Below are positions 26,377 through 35,132 of a DNA stretch of 64,000 bases, in pieces. The stretch lies in the NCBI GenBank assembly GCA_045646965.1, contig JAZRLR010000004.1, positions 51,565 to 115,564 on the forward strand, given 5' to 3'. The DNA comes from HGM04593 sp045646965. GTDB lineage: Bacteria; Bacteroidota; Bacteroidia; Bacteroidales; Bacteroidaceae. The position numbers and the translations under genes are program-made. Position 1 is the stretch's first letter; each line of letters starts with the position of its first letter. The notes beneath the pieces are model-generated. The model had not been told where the DNA came from. It worked only from the letters and a program-made list of their open reading frames with translations, and did not search any database.

Positions 26377-28890
26377 ATGAACAATGAATTTTCGCAAAGA
26401 TTATCCGAAATTTTGTCGTTGAGCAAGCAGGAGGCACAGCGTCTAAACAGTGATAATATTAAACCCGAGCACCTGCTTCTGGGCATAATATGCAACGAAA
26501 AAAACAACGCTGTGGAGATTCTGCACACTCTCAACGCCGACATAGAGGAGATTAAAAGAAACATAGAGCGCAAGAGCAGCACACTTGCGCCGCTCGACGG
26601 TGCAGCCCCCGAAAAGCTAGAAATGGGATTGAGCACCGCCAGGATATTGCGTTTCAGCACATTGGAGGCACGAGCTTTCAAGTGCCCTGCCGACGCAGAG
26701 CATATATTATTAGGTATATTAAAAGACCGCAATAACATCGCCGCCGACATACTCGAGGAGAATAACGTGACCTACTCACGCGTGCTCGAGGCGGTAAAGA
26801 GCATAAAGCCCAACACCAGAGGTGGATTCGGCCTCACCGACGAGGACGATGACGACGACGCTCCACAGAGAGCCGAGGAGAGCAAAAGCAACGCTCACAC
26901 CACCACCCGTCAGGCAAAGCCCACCAACGACACTCCCGTGCTCGACAGCTTCGGCACCGACATCACACAGGCCGCTGCCGACGGCAAGCTCGACCCCGTT
27001 GTGGGACGCGAGAAAGAGATTGAGCGCATATCACAGATATTGAGCCGCCGCAAAAAAAACAATCCTATATTAATAGGAGAGCCCGGCGTGGGCAAGTCGG
27101 CCATCGTAGAGGGGCTTGCACAGCGCATTGTGCAACGCAAGACATCGCGCATACTCTTTGACAAGCGAATAATCTCGCTCGATATGACCGCCGTAGTGGC
27201 AGGAACCAAGTACCGCGGACAATTCGAGGAGCGCCTGCGTTCAATTCTCAACGAGCTCGAAAAGAACCCCAATATAATACTTTTCATCGACGAGATACAC
27301 ACCATAGTGGGAGCAGGCTCATCGCCCGGCTCTATGGACGCTGCAAACATACTTAAACCCGCGCTTGCCCGCGGCGAGATACAGTGTATAGGCGCCACCA
27401 CGGTAGACGAATACCGCAAAACCATTGAAAAGGACGGAGCCCTTGAGCGCCGCTTTCAAAAGGTGCTCGTGGAGCCCACAAGCGTTCTCGATACCATAAC
27501 CATACTCGAAAACATAAAAGAGCGTTACGAGAACCACCACAACGTGACATACACCACCGAAGCGCTGCTTGCGTGTGTCAAATTGACAGACCGATACATC
27601 ACCGACCGCGCTTTCCCCGACAAAGCGATAGACGCAATGGACGAGGCCGGTGCCCGTATGCACATAAGCAATATAAAGGTACCCAAGGAGATTGAAGAGC
27701 AAGAGGCCCTCATCGACAAGGTGAGCGCCGAAAAGAGTAACGCCGTCAAATGCCAGGACTTTGAACGTGCCGCCAACTGCCGCGACAAAGAAAAAGAGCT
27801 GCAGAGTGAGCTCGCGAGAATGAAGGCAGAGTGGGAGAAAAGCCTCACCGACAACCGTCAGACAGTTGATGAAGAGGAAGTTGCCCGCGTGGTTTCAATG
27901 ATTTCGGGCATCCCCGTGCAGCGTATGCAGCAGGACGAATGGACTCGCCTGCGAGGAATGAAAGAGGAGTTGCAGTCAAGGGTAATTGCACAGGACAACG
28001 CCATAGAAAAGCTCTCCAAAGCCATACAGCGCAGCCGCGTGGGCCTGCAGAACCCCAATAAGCCCATAGGCACCTTTATGTTTCTGGGCCCCACAGGTGT
28101 GGGTAAGACACTGCTTGCAAAAGAACTTGCGAAATTTATGTTTGGCTCGGCCGACGCGCTTATACGAGTGGATATGAGCGAATATATGGAGAAATTCACT
28201 GTGTCGCGCCTCGTGGGTGCGCCTCCGGGATATGTAGGTTACGAAGAGGGAGGACAGCTCACCGAGAGAGTGCGCCGCCGCCCCTACTCCATTGTGCTGC
28301 TCGACGAGATTGAGAAAGCACACACCGACGTCTTCAACCTGCTGCTGCAGGTAATGGACGAGGGCCGTCTCACCGACAGCTATGGCCGCACGGTGGACTT
28401 CCGCAACACGGTACTCATTATGACATCAAACGTGGGCACACGCGAGCTGAAAGACTTCGGTGCAGGTGTAGGATTCACTAAAGACGAGCGAACCGGCGAC
28501 AAGGAATACTCACGCAGCGTGATACAAAAGGCTCTGAACAAGCGCTTTGCCCCCGAGTTCATAAACCGCATTGACGAAATCATAAATTTCGACCAGCTGG
28601 GCATAGATGCCATTGTAAACATCGTAGACCTGGAACTTGCACAGATTGTGAAACGAGTGACAGAGCTCGGCTACACGATAGAGCTCACCGACGAAGCAAA
28701 GAAACGCCTTGCCGAGAAGGGATACGACATACAATATGGTGCCCGCCCGCTGAAACGCGCCCTGCAGACATATGTCGAGGACGAGATTTCAGAGCTCCTG
28801 CTCTGCGGAAAGCTCAAGACAGGCGACCACATACACGTCGATGCCGACAAAGAGAGCGACAAACTGACATTCACGGTACAAAACCAATAA
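26377..28890 (+). CDS. clpC: ATP-dependent Clp protease ATP-binding subunit ClpC
   Basis: An 837-residue Hsp100 unfoldase that feeds substrates to ClpP. A double Clp N-domain (about 1-145) is followed by D1 with Walker A GEPGVGKS near 234, a UVR-type coiled middle segment (KCQDFERAANCRDKEKEL, about 450-490), and D2 with Walker A GPTGVGKT near 570. The D2 Walker B is in VLLDEIEKAH. The middle segment and domain order favour ClpC over ClpB or ClpA. Sigma-54-like and primary-sigma-like elements lie upstream, and htpG follows, so this is a heat-shock locus. Confidence 0.93.
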   Translation: MNNEFSQRLSEILSLSKQEAQRLNSDNIKPEHLLLGIICNEKNNAVEILHTLNADIEEIKRNIERKSSTLAPLDGAAPEKLEMGLSTARILRFSTLEARAFKCPADAEHILLGILKDRNNIAADILEENNVTYSRVLEAVKSIKPNTRGGFGLTDEDDDDDAPQRAEESKSNAHTTTRQAKPTNDTPVLDSFGTDITQAAADGKLDPVVGREKEIERISQILSRRKKNNPILIGEPGVGKSAIVEGLAQRIVQRKTSRILFDKRIISLDMTAVVAGTKYRGQFEERLRSILNELEKNPNIILFIDEIHTIVGAGSSPGSMDAANILKPALARGEIQCIGATTVDEYRKTIEKDGALERRFQKVLVEPTSVLDTITILENIKERYENHHNVTYTTEALLACVKLTDRYITDRAFPDKAIDAMDEAGARMHISNIKVPKEIEEQEALIDKVSAEKSNAVKCQDFERAANCRDKEKELQSELARMKAEWEKSLTDNRQTVDEEEVARVVSMISGIPVQRMQQDEWTRLRGMKEELQSRVIAQDNAIEKLSKAIQRSRVGLQNPNKPIGTFMFLGPTGVGKTLLAKELAKFMFGSADALIRVDMSEYMEKFTVSRLVGAPPGYVGYEEGGQLTERVRRRPYSIVLLDEIEKAHTDVFNLLLQVMDEGRLTDSYGRTVDFRNTVLIMTSNVGTRELKDFGAGVGFTKDERTGDKEYSRSVIQKALNKRFAPEFINRIDEIINFDQLGIDAIVNIVDLELAQIVKRVTELGYTIELTDEAKKRLAEKGYDIQYGARPLKRALQTYVEDEISELLLCGKLKTGDHIHVDADKESDKLTFTVQNQ

Positions 28891-28904
28891 ACCAATGAGA
28901 CACC

Positions 28905-28940
28905 ACACAGCAGCCCTGCCTCCCCGCAGGGCTGCTGTGT
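28905..28940 (+). terminator. Terminator after clpC
   Basis: ACACAGCAGCCCTGC (28905-28919) pairs perfectly with 28926-28940 around a 6-nt loop. The downstream T-run is short. It separates clpC from htpG. Confidence 0.7.
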
Positions 28941-28964
28941 GACATTTTGGCAGACACAACCCAC

Positions 28965-28981
28965 TTGGCACTCTATTTGTT
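28965..28981 (+). promoter_or_regulatory. GG-N10-GT element before htpG
   Basis: TTGGCAC-N5-TTGTT, the same layout and bases as the element at 26221 before clpC. It lies 57 bases upstream of the htpG ATG. Read as sigma-54, the -12 dinucleotide is GT instead of GC. Confidence 0.45.
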
Positions 28982-29037
28982 TATATAGCTATGAGCACAC
29001 AACTCAACCAAAAAGTATTAACCAAAAAAATAACTAT

Positions 29038-31086
29038 ATGCAAAAAGGAAACATTGGGGTAACGACAGAGAACATCTTCCCCGTCATTAAAAAATTTCTT
29101 TACAGCGACCACGAGATTTTTCTCCGCGAGATAGTATCAAACGCCATCGACGCGACACAGAAACTGAAAACCCTCTACGAGAAGGGTGAGTACAAAGGCG
29201 AGCTCGGCAACCTGCGCGTACGCGTGTCGTTGAGCAGCGACGCAATCACCGTCAGCGACAACGGTATCGGTCTCACAGCCGAAGAGATAGAGAAATATAT
29301 CAACCAGATAGCCCTCTCGGGAGCAACCGACTTCCTCGAGAAGTACAAAGACACAGCCAATTCCATCATCGGTCACTTCGGCCTCGGTTTCTACTCGGCT
29401 TTTATGGTATCTAAAAAGGTAGAAATCGTAACAAAGTCATACAAAGAGGGAGCACAGGCTGTTAAATGGAGCTGCGATGGCAGCCCCGAATACACACTCG
29501 AGGAGTGCGACAAGGCAGAGCGAGGCACCGATATTATTATGTACATCGACGAGGAGAGCAAAGAGTTCCTCGAGGAGCAGCGCATAAGCAATATCCTGAA
29601 CAAATACTGCCGTTTCCTGCCCGTAGAGATAGCTTTCGGCAAGAAGAAAGAGTGGAAAGACGGCAAGCAGACCGAGACCGAGGAGGACAACGTAATAAAC
29701 GACACCACCCCGCTGTGGACACGCAAGCCCTCGGAACTGAAAGACGAGGACTACAAGGAGTTCTATCGCAAGCTCTACCCTATGAGCGACGAACCCCTCT
29801 TCTGGATACACCTGAACGTGGATTTCCCCTTCCACCTCACCGGAATCCTCTATTTCCCCAAGGTAAAGAGCAACCTCGACCTGCAGAAGAACAAGATTCA
29901 GCTCTACTGCAATCAGGTATATGTAACCGACGAGGTAGAGGGCATTGTACCCGACTTCCTCACACTTATGCACGGTGTGATTGACTCGCCCGATATCCCC
30001 TTGAACGTATCGCGCTCATATCTGCAAAGCGACTCCAACGTAAAGAAAATCTCTACATATATTTCAAAGAAGGTGTCTGACCGTCTGCAGTCGATATTCA
30101 AGAACGACCGCAAGCAGTTCGAGGAGAAGTGGAACGACCTCAAAATCTTCATCCACTACGGAATGCTCACCGAGGAGGATTTCTACGACAAAGCAAATAA
30201 ATTTGCACTTTTGCAGGACACCGAGGGCAACAAATACACCTACGAGGAGTATAAAAACCTCATAAGCAGCGAGCAGACCGACAAAGAGGGCAACGTAATC
30301 TACCTCTACTCTAACGACAAAGAGAAAGAGTACAGCTTCATAGAGAACGCAAAGAGCAAGGGTTACAATGTTTTGTCTATGGACGGACAGCTCGACATCG
30401 CCCTCATCAGCCTCTTGGAGCGCAAGTTCGAGAAGAGCCGTTTCACCCGCGTAGACAGCGACATCATAGAGAACCTCATTGTGAAGGAGGAGCAGAAATT
30501 CTCGTCACTCGGCGAGAACGAGCGCGACATCCTCACCGGAGTATTCCAGAGCAAGATGCCTTCGATGGAAAAGAAAGAGTTCTACGTTCAGGCACAGGCT
30601 ATGGGCGAGAACGGCGCACCCGTAATGATTACCCAGGCCGAATATATGCGTCGTATGAAAGAGATGGCATCTATTCAGGCAGGAATGTCGTTCTATGGCG
30701 ATATGCCCGATATGTACAATATCCTTGTAAATGAGGAGCACCCCATCATAAAACGCGTGCTCGCCGACGCATCGGCAGAATGTGCCGACAAGCTGCGCCC
30801 CATCGAGGAGAAGAACGCAACCCTCGAGGCACGCCGCAAAGAACTCTACGAGGCACGCAAGGGCAAGAAAGACGACGAAATCCCCCAAAGCGAGAAGGAC
30901 GAACTTGCCGAGGTAGAGAAGGATATTACAGCCGCCAAGAGCGACAAAGAGGCCGTTCTCGCCGAGTATGCAGCAGGCAACGACACCGTGCAGCAGCTCA
31001 TCGACATCACCCTGTTACAGAACAATATGCTCACAGGTGAGGCGCTCGACAAATTCGTAAAACGCAGCATCGAAATGATGAAGTAA
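29038..31086 (+). CDS. htpG: Molecular chaperone HtpG (Hsp90)
   Basis: 682 residues from the ATG at 29038 (MQKGNIGVTTENIF). The frame runs upstream through a stretch overlapping the clpC terminator and is not used. The GHKL ATPase domain has SNAIDATQKL, DNGIGL and a GxxGxGFYSAFMV lid region. Middle and C-terminal dimerisation domains follow, with a charged stretch near 595-640. It is the ATP-driven chaperone for late folding and heat stress and has its own promoter-like element. Confidence 0.95.
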   Translation: MQKGNIGVTTENIFPVIKKFLYSDHEIFLREIVSNAIDATQKLKTLYEKGEYKGELGNLRVRVSLSSDAITVSDNGIGLTAEEIEKYINQIALSGATDFLEKYKDTANSIIGHFGLGFYSAFMVSKKVEIVTKSYKEGAQAVKWSCDGSPEYTLEECDKAERGTDIIMYIDEESKEFLEEQRISNILNKYCRFLPVEIAFGKKKEWKDGKQTETEEDNVINDTTPLWTRKPSELKDEDYKEFYRKLYPMSDEPLFWIHLNVDFPFHLTGILYFPKVKSNLDLQKNKIQLYCNQVYVTDEVEGIVPDFLTLMHGVIDSPDIPLNVSRSYLQSDSNVKKISTYISKKVSDRLQSIFKNDRKQFEEKWNDLKIFIHYGMLTEEDFYDKANKFALLQDTEGNKYTYEEYKNLISSEQTDKEGNVIYLYSNDKEKEYSFIENAKSKGYNVLSMDGQLDIALISLLERKFEKSRFTRVDSDIIENLIVKEEQKFSSLGENERDILTGVFQSKMPSMEKKEFYVQAQAMGENGAPVMITQAEYMRRMKEMASIQAGMSFYGDMPDMYNILVNEEHPIIKRVLADASAECADKLRPIEEKNATLEARRKELYEARKGKKDDEIPQSEKDELAEVEKDITAAKSDKEAVLAEYAAGNDTVQQLIDITLLQNNMLTGEALDKFVKRSIEMMK

Positions 31087-31102
31087 TACTGTTTTTTTTA
31101 AG

Positions 31103-31141
31103 AAAAAAGCCAACGACAAGCAATTGCCGTTGGCTTTTTTG
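31103..31141 (+). terminator. Terminator after htpG
   Basis: AAAAAAGCCAACG (31103-31115) pairs with CGTTGGCTTTTTT from 31128. The T-run is strong. Confidence 0.88.
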
Positions 31142-31177
31142 CGATAAAGCACTATATTAGCCACGAAAAAGAGACTT

Positions 31178-31714
31178 ATGATAAAACTCACACGCATAAC
31201 CACCCCCGACAGCACAAGCTACCTTTTTGCCGAGCAGCTGCTCACCTCCTCTTTTCCGCAGGACGAGTACCGCCCGCTCGACGAGCAGCGTCGCGTCACC
31301 GCCTGCGAGCCCCGCTTTCATTTTATGCTTGCAAGCGACGAGGGGCGCCCAATAGGCATCATCAGCTATTGGGAACTTGAGGGAATTTGTTATGTAGAGC
31401 ACTTTGCCACCCTTGCACAAGAGCGCGGCAAGGGCTACGGCAGCGAGATAATGCGGCAGTTACAAGAAACCAAGCGACAGATAGTCCTCGAGGTAGAAGA
31501 GCCTGCCGACGAGCTCACGCAGCGTCGCATAGCCTTTTACAAGCGACAGGGTTTTACCCTCTGCCCCACGCCCTACACGCAACCACCCTACCGCAAAGGC
31601 GGAAACAGCGTGCCTATGCTGCTTATGTTTTACGGCAGCACCCCCACAGAGGAGATTTTCGATAAAACAAAGAAAGAGATATACAAAAACATATACGGAA
31701 TAGAAGATATATAA
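31178..31714 (+). CDS. GNAT-family N-acetyltransferase
   Basis: A 178-residue acetyl-CoA-dependent transferase. The acetyl-CoA pyrophosphate-binding motif A is QERGKGYGS (residues 81-89), preceded by the beta-4 strand ICYVEHFATL and followed by a YKRQGF motif B near 125. The acceptor is unknown. It is 6 bases ahead of a gamma-carbonic-anhydrase-type gene, so the two are co-transcribed. Confidence 0.88.
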   Translation: MIKLTRITTPDSTSYLFAEQLLTSSFPQDEYRPLDEQRRVTACEPRFHFMLASDEGRPIGIISYWELEGICYVEHFATLAQERGKGYGSEIMRQLQETKRQIVLEVEEPADELTQRRIAFYKRQGFTLCPTPYTQPPYRKGGNSVPMLLMFYGSTPTEEIFDKTKKEIYKNIYGIEDI

Positions 31715-31720
31715 CATTTT

Positions 31721-32233
31721 ATGGCAATCATCAAAGAGATAAAAGGCATTTCGCCCAAGATGGGCAAGAACTGCTACCTTGCCGAGACGGCAGCCGTCAT
31801 AGGCGATGTAACGATGGGCGACAACTGCTCCATCTGGTTCGGCACGGTACTGCGTGGCGATGTAAATACCATCACCATAGGAAATAACGTAAACATTCAG
31901 GACGGCGCCGTGGTACACACCCTTTACCAACGCTCAAAAAGCATCATAGGAAACAATGTATCCATCGGGCACAACGCCACCATACACGGAGCCACCATAG
32001 AGGACAACTGTCTCATAGGTATGGGCGCCACAGTGCTCGACAACGCCGTGGTGGAGAGCGGTGCCATTGTGGCCGCAAACGCCCTTGTGACATCGGGTAT
32101 GCGCGTAGAAGGCGGCTGGATATACGCAGGCGTTCCCGCAAAAAAGATAAAACAGGTGAGCACAGAACAGCAAAAAGAGATTGTGGAGCGCATAGCCAAC
32201 GACTACATTATGTATGCCTCGTGGTATAAATAG
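31721..32233 (+). CDS. Gamma-carbonic anhydrase family hexapeptide protein
   Basis: A 170-residue left-handed beta-helix protein of the YrdA/PaaY/CaiE group. His66 (GAVVH), His84 (SIGH) and His89 (TIHG) sit where gamma-carbonic anhydrases bind the metal between subunits. Lengths and motifs fit the short forms, whose carbonic anhydrase activity is often weak or unproven. The glutamate loops of archaeal Cam are absent. Confidence 0.88.
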   Translation: MAIIKEIKGISPKMGKNCYLAETAAVIGDVTMGDNCSIWFGTVLRGDVNTITIGNNVNIQDGAVVHTLYQRSKSIIGNNVSIGHNATIHGATIEDNCLIGMGATVLDNAVVESGAIVAANALVTSGMRVEGGWIYAGVPAKKIKQVSTEQQKEIVERIANDYIMYASWYK

Positions 32234-32250
32234 CCCTCTCCCTTAAAAAC

Positions 32251-32285
32251 ACAGCAGACGAGAATTAAAACATCTCGTCTGCTGT
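32251..32285. terminator. Bidirectional terminator between the hexapeptide protein and AraC genes
   Basis: ACAGCAGACGAGA (32251-32263) pairs perfectly with 32273-32285, with A-rich and T-rich flanks. It overlaps the AraC stop codon. Confidence 0.82.
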
Positions 32286-33116
32286 TCTGTTTTTGCGAAA
32301 ATCGCTCGGCGACTGCCCCGTCATCCTCTTGTAGTAGCGGCTGAAGTAGGACTGACTCGGGAAATTAAATTCGTCGGCAAGTTCCTGTATCGACTTGTCG
32401 GTATAGGAGAGTTCATACTTGAGACGCGACGACACAGCAGTGTCAATGATATCCTTTGCCGAGTAACCCGAAATCTCGTTACACACCTCGTTGAGGTAGC
32501 CGCTGCTCACACCCAGTTCGTTGGCATAGAAAAGCACTTCGCGCGACTTGTGATGCGATGCCACAAGCTGCTTCACAAAATTACGGAAAAGAGTTCTCTT
32601 GCGCGATAGCTGCGGCGAGCTTTTGGCCTCGAAACTCTCATACTTCTCGAGGTGATGCAAATAAATGGGATAAAGCACCTTGAGTGCCCCCTCGACCGCC
32701 ATCTCAAAATATTTGTAATCGAAATTATCCTTCAAGGTCGAAACTATCTCAAACACTCCCTTCACCACATCGAGCTCCTTGCTATAGAGGTTGAGCACAG
32801 GGTAATTTCTTATCCTCTCATAAAAATCTATATTCTGGCTCAATATCCAATGAGAAAAAAGCGGCAAAGGAAGCACCAGCGACAGCGACCTGTAACCGGG
32901 CGAATGTTCCTTTATCGTGACAATGTCAAGAGGCGAGAGAAGAAGAAGAGAATTCTGCCTCACGTGGTAGACGCTGTAGTTTAGTTCCACCTTCATCTCA
33001 CCCTCAAGAGAAAAAACAATAATAACGTGATTGCAGCGCACAGGCGTTCCCACAATCTGCCCCACCTCTGTTTTCAAAAAGACCTGTTTGTTGTCAAAAT
33101 CAGTAGTTGTTATCAT
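32265..33116 (-). CDS. AraC-family transcriptional regulator
   Basis: 283 residues from the ATG at 33116 (MITTTDFDNKQVFLK). The open frame extends 51 codons upstream through a non-coding-looking hydrophobic stretch. An N-terminal cupin-like ligand domain (about 1-150) precedes two helix-turn-helix motifs, with the AraC signature in IQELADEFNFPSQSYFSRYY. The effector is unknown. A promoter-terminator unit lies in its long upstream region and could be a leader or a separate RNA. Confidence 0.9.
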   Translation of the reverse strand: MITTTDFDNKQVFLKTEVGQIVGTPVRCNHVIIVFSLEGEMKVELNYSVYHVRQNSLLLLSPLDIVTIKEHSPGYRSLSLVLPLPLFSHWILSQNIDFYERIRNYPVLNLYSKELDVVKGVFEIVSTLKDNFDYKYFEMAVEGALKVLYPIYLHHLEKYESFEAKSSPQLSRKRTLFRNFVKQLVASHHKSREVLFYANELGVSSGYLNEVCNEISGYSAKDIIDTAVSSRLKYELSYTDKSIQELADEFNFPSQSYFSRYYKRMTGQSPSDFRKNRTADEMF

Positions 33117-33247
33117 AGCACAATTTATTTTTGAAACAAATTTAAAGACTTTAAAAGCAGACAAACAAATTTTACCGCAAAAAAGGACAACTCGCGGCAG
33201 AATATGTAAAAGAATAGGCCCGCAGCAAAAGAAACCGAGGAGAAAAT

Positions 33248-33335
33248 AAAAAACCGGCAGAGCCACCACTCTGCCGGACTACCACATAAGAATATGAAAA
33301 ACCGTAATTACTTTTGGTTTCCCGTTGCAAAGATA
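33248..33335 (-). ncRNA. Possible small RNA or attenuated leader upstream of the AraC gene
   Basis: On the minus strand a -7 box TATCTTTG (33335-33328) is followed after about 50 bases by a 9-bp GC-rich hairpin (33277-33254, loop of six) and six Us (33253-33248). The start would be near 33320, giving about 75 nt with no ORF. No -33 element is evident. The unit is bounded on its other side by the terminator of the DUF4301 gene. Confidence 0.45.
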
Positions 33336-33395
33336 ATGCACGGAAGCCACTCTTTGGTTTTGAATTTACTGCGATTATTGTCCTTTTTCAAAGCA

Positions 33396-33423
33396 AGAGC
33401 CCGACAAGTAATTGCCGGGCTCT
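33396..33423 (-). terminator. Hairpin terminator after the DUF4301 gene
   Basis: AGAGCCCG (33396-33403) pairs with CGGGCTCT (33416-33423), 18 bases past the stop. The U-run is poor, so termination strength is uncertain. Confidence 0.6.
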
Positions 33424-33440
33424 GTTTAGGAAATATTTTT

Positions 33441-34955
33441 TCACTGATGTACGTCGCGCAAGAGGTCGTTCACCGTCTTCACGGGGTTGAAGGTTATGAG
33501 AGGCACCTCCACAAAGATTGTATTCCAATCGCTCATAGCTCCGTTCCACAAACCGGGCAACTCCATAGCCTTGAGCTCGCGACCGTTCTTCGACTTGTGC
33601 GAGATGAAACCTGTGTTCTTGTCCACAAATGCGGGGAGGTTAAATTTCGCGCCTTTGTAGTCCTTCACGGCACATACGAGGTCTACAGGGTTAAAGTGAG
33701 TTCCGTTCTCAAACATCGCTTTAGAGGCTGCATTGCTCATATCTATCTGTGAGCTCTCGAGAATCTGCAGAGACACGGTGCCGTCCTCGTTGTAGACAAG
33801 GAAGGGGCCTCCGCCGGGCTCGCCCACATTCTTCACCATACCGCACACGCGCATCGGGCGGTTAAGCTTCTTGCGCAAATAGAGTACAAGGTCACAATCT
33901 TCGAGATTCTTTATGTCGAGGTTGCGGCACATAAGTTCCTGCTGCACAAAGTGCACCATCTCCATAACCTGCTCGTGTGTGTAGCTGCCGCTGTCTATGA
34001 GGCGCAGATACTCGAAGGCCTTTTTCTGCTGCTCGACCAGGATACCCGCAAGCAGTTTTTTGTATGTCACGGTGTCGGGTTTCAAGCGGTCGGGCACCAC
34101 GTTGTCTATATTCTTTATAAATATTATATCGGCGTCAATGTCGTTGAGGTTCTCAATGAGTGCTCCGTGGCCTCCGGGACGGAAAAGCAGCTCGCCGTTC
34201 TCGCGGAAAGGCTGGTTGTCGGCATCCACAGCAATGGTGTCGGTGCTCTGTTTCTGCTCCGAGAAGCAGATGTCGTATGTAACGCCAAAGAGATGCTCGT
34301 AGTAGGGCTTGCGCTCTGCCACAAGTGCCTCGAAGAGCGCCTTGTGATTGGGAGACACGGTGAAGTGGAGCTGCACCTTACCGTCGGTTGCGGCGTAGAG
34401 GGCACCCTCAACAAAATGCTCCTCGGCAGCTGTGCGGGCAGCCTCTTCGTAGTTGTGGAACTTGAGCAGTCCCTTGGGCAGAGAACCATAGTTCATACCC
34501 GAAGCGTCGAGAAGGTTAAATACCACAGCCTTGTAGTCACCTACGGCAATGAGTTCCTTTATGCCTGCGCCTTTGTTCTTGCTGCAAGCAGCGTCGAGGT
34601 CGGCATAAAAAGCAAAGCTCTCGATGTGTGCAAAGAAGTTCTTCTCAAAGTCGGTGGTGGGAGTGTCGTACTCCGCATCGAGGAACGAGAAGAGGTCTTT
34701 AAACATACGGCTTGCCGCGCCCGATGCAGGAACAAATTTCAAAATAGAGTTACCTGCGGCGCAATAGTTGTCCCACGCCTTCAGATAGGCATCTACCTCG
34801 CTCTGCGAGGGCACTGCTATACCCTTTTCGGGCGTTGCCGCGGCCTCGATGGGCAGAAACGGGAAACCCGTCTTGAATGTTTCCAACTGTTCGGCTACCT
34901 TTTGTTCCGAAATACCTTTTTTCAACAAGAATGTCTGGTCGGCTTTTGTTATCAT
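33441..34955 (-). CDS. DUF4301 family protein
   Basis: 504 residues from the ATG at 34955 (MITKADQTFLLKKGISEQ). 17 upstream codons are open but unlike a protein start. The fold shows nucleotidyltransferase-like hints: VPASGAASRMFKDL near 90 and RPGGHGALIENLNDI near 255. This Bacteroidetes family has no known reaction as far as I know. It is cytoplasmic by composition and divergent from the rel gene, with a minus-strand -7 box at 35010-35017. Confidence 0.85.
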   Translation of the reverse strand: MITKADQTFLLKKGISEQKVAEQLETFKTGFPFLPIEAAATPEKGIAVPSQSEVDAYLKAWDNYCAAGNSILKFVPASGAASRMFKDLFSFLDAEYDTPTTDFEKNFFAHIESFAFYADLDAACSKNKGAGIKELIAVGDYKAVVFNLLDASGMNYGSLPKGLLKFHNYEEAARTAAEEHFVEGALYAATDGKVQLHFTVSPNHKALFEALVAERKPYYEHLFGVTYDICFSEQKQSTDTIAVDADNQPFRENGELLFRPGGHGALIENLNDIDADIIFIKNIDNVVPDRLKPDTVTYKKLLAGILVEQQKKAFEYLRLIDSGSYTHEQVMEMVHFVQQELMCRNLDIKNLEDCDLVLYLRKKLNRPMRVCGMVKNVGEPGGGPFLVYNEDGTVSLQILESSQIDMSNAASKAMFENGTHFNPVDLVCAVKDYKGAKFNLPAFVDKNTGFISHKSKNGRELKAMELPGLWNGAMSDWNTIFVEVPLITFNPVKTVNDLLRDVHQ

Positions 34956-35009
34956 AGCTGTAAATATTATATGTGCACAAATCACTGTCTTGTGTGCGTT
35001 CCACAAATG

Positions 35010-35017
35010 CGAAGATA
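35010..35017 (-). promoter_or_regulatory. Putative DUF4301 promoter (-7 box)
   Basis: TATCTTCG on the minus strand, 55 bases before the chosen ATG at 34955; this also supports the shorter protein start. Confidence 0.5.
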
Positions 35018-35078
35018 CAAAATTCTTTATAAAATCCTATATTTATTTAAAAAATGCTTATATTTAGATGCGAAAAAT

Positions 35079-35086
35079 TATCTTCG
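35079..35086 (+). promoter_or_regulatory. Putative rel promoter (-7 box)
   Basis: TATCTTCG, 47 bases before the ATG at 35133. It supports the start at MERAIAYTN over the long upstream open frame. Confidence 0.5.
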
Positions 35087-35132
35087 CACCACAAAGCAAG
35101 AAAAGCCGACAAAAAAAGCAGGGAAAGATATT

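Noticed and set aside
33951..35132. N-terminal extension of the rel frame by 394 codons
   Set aside because: Lies antisense to DUF4301 and upstream of the -7 box; Rel proteins begin near the ATG at 35133.
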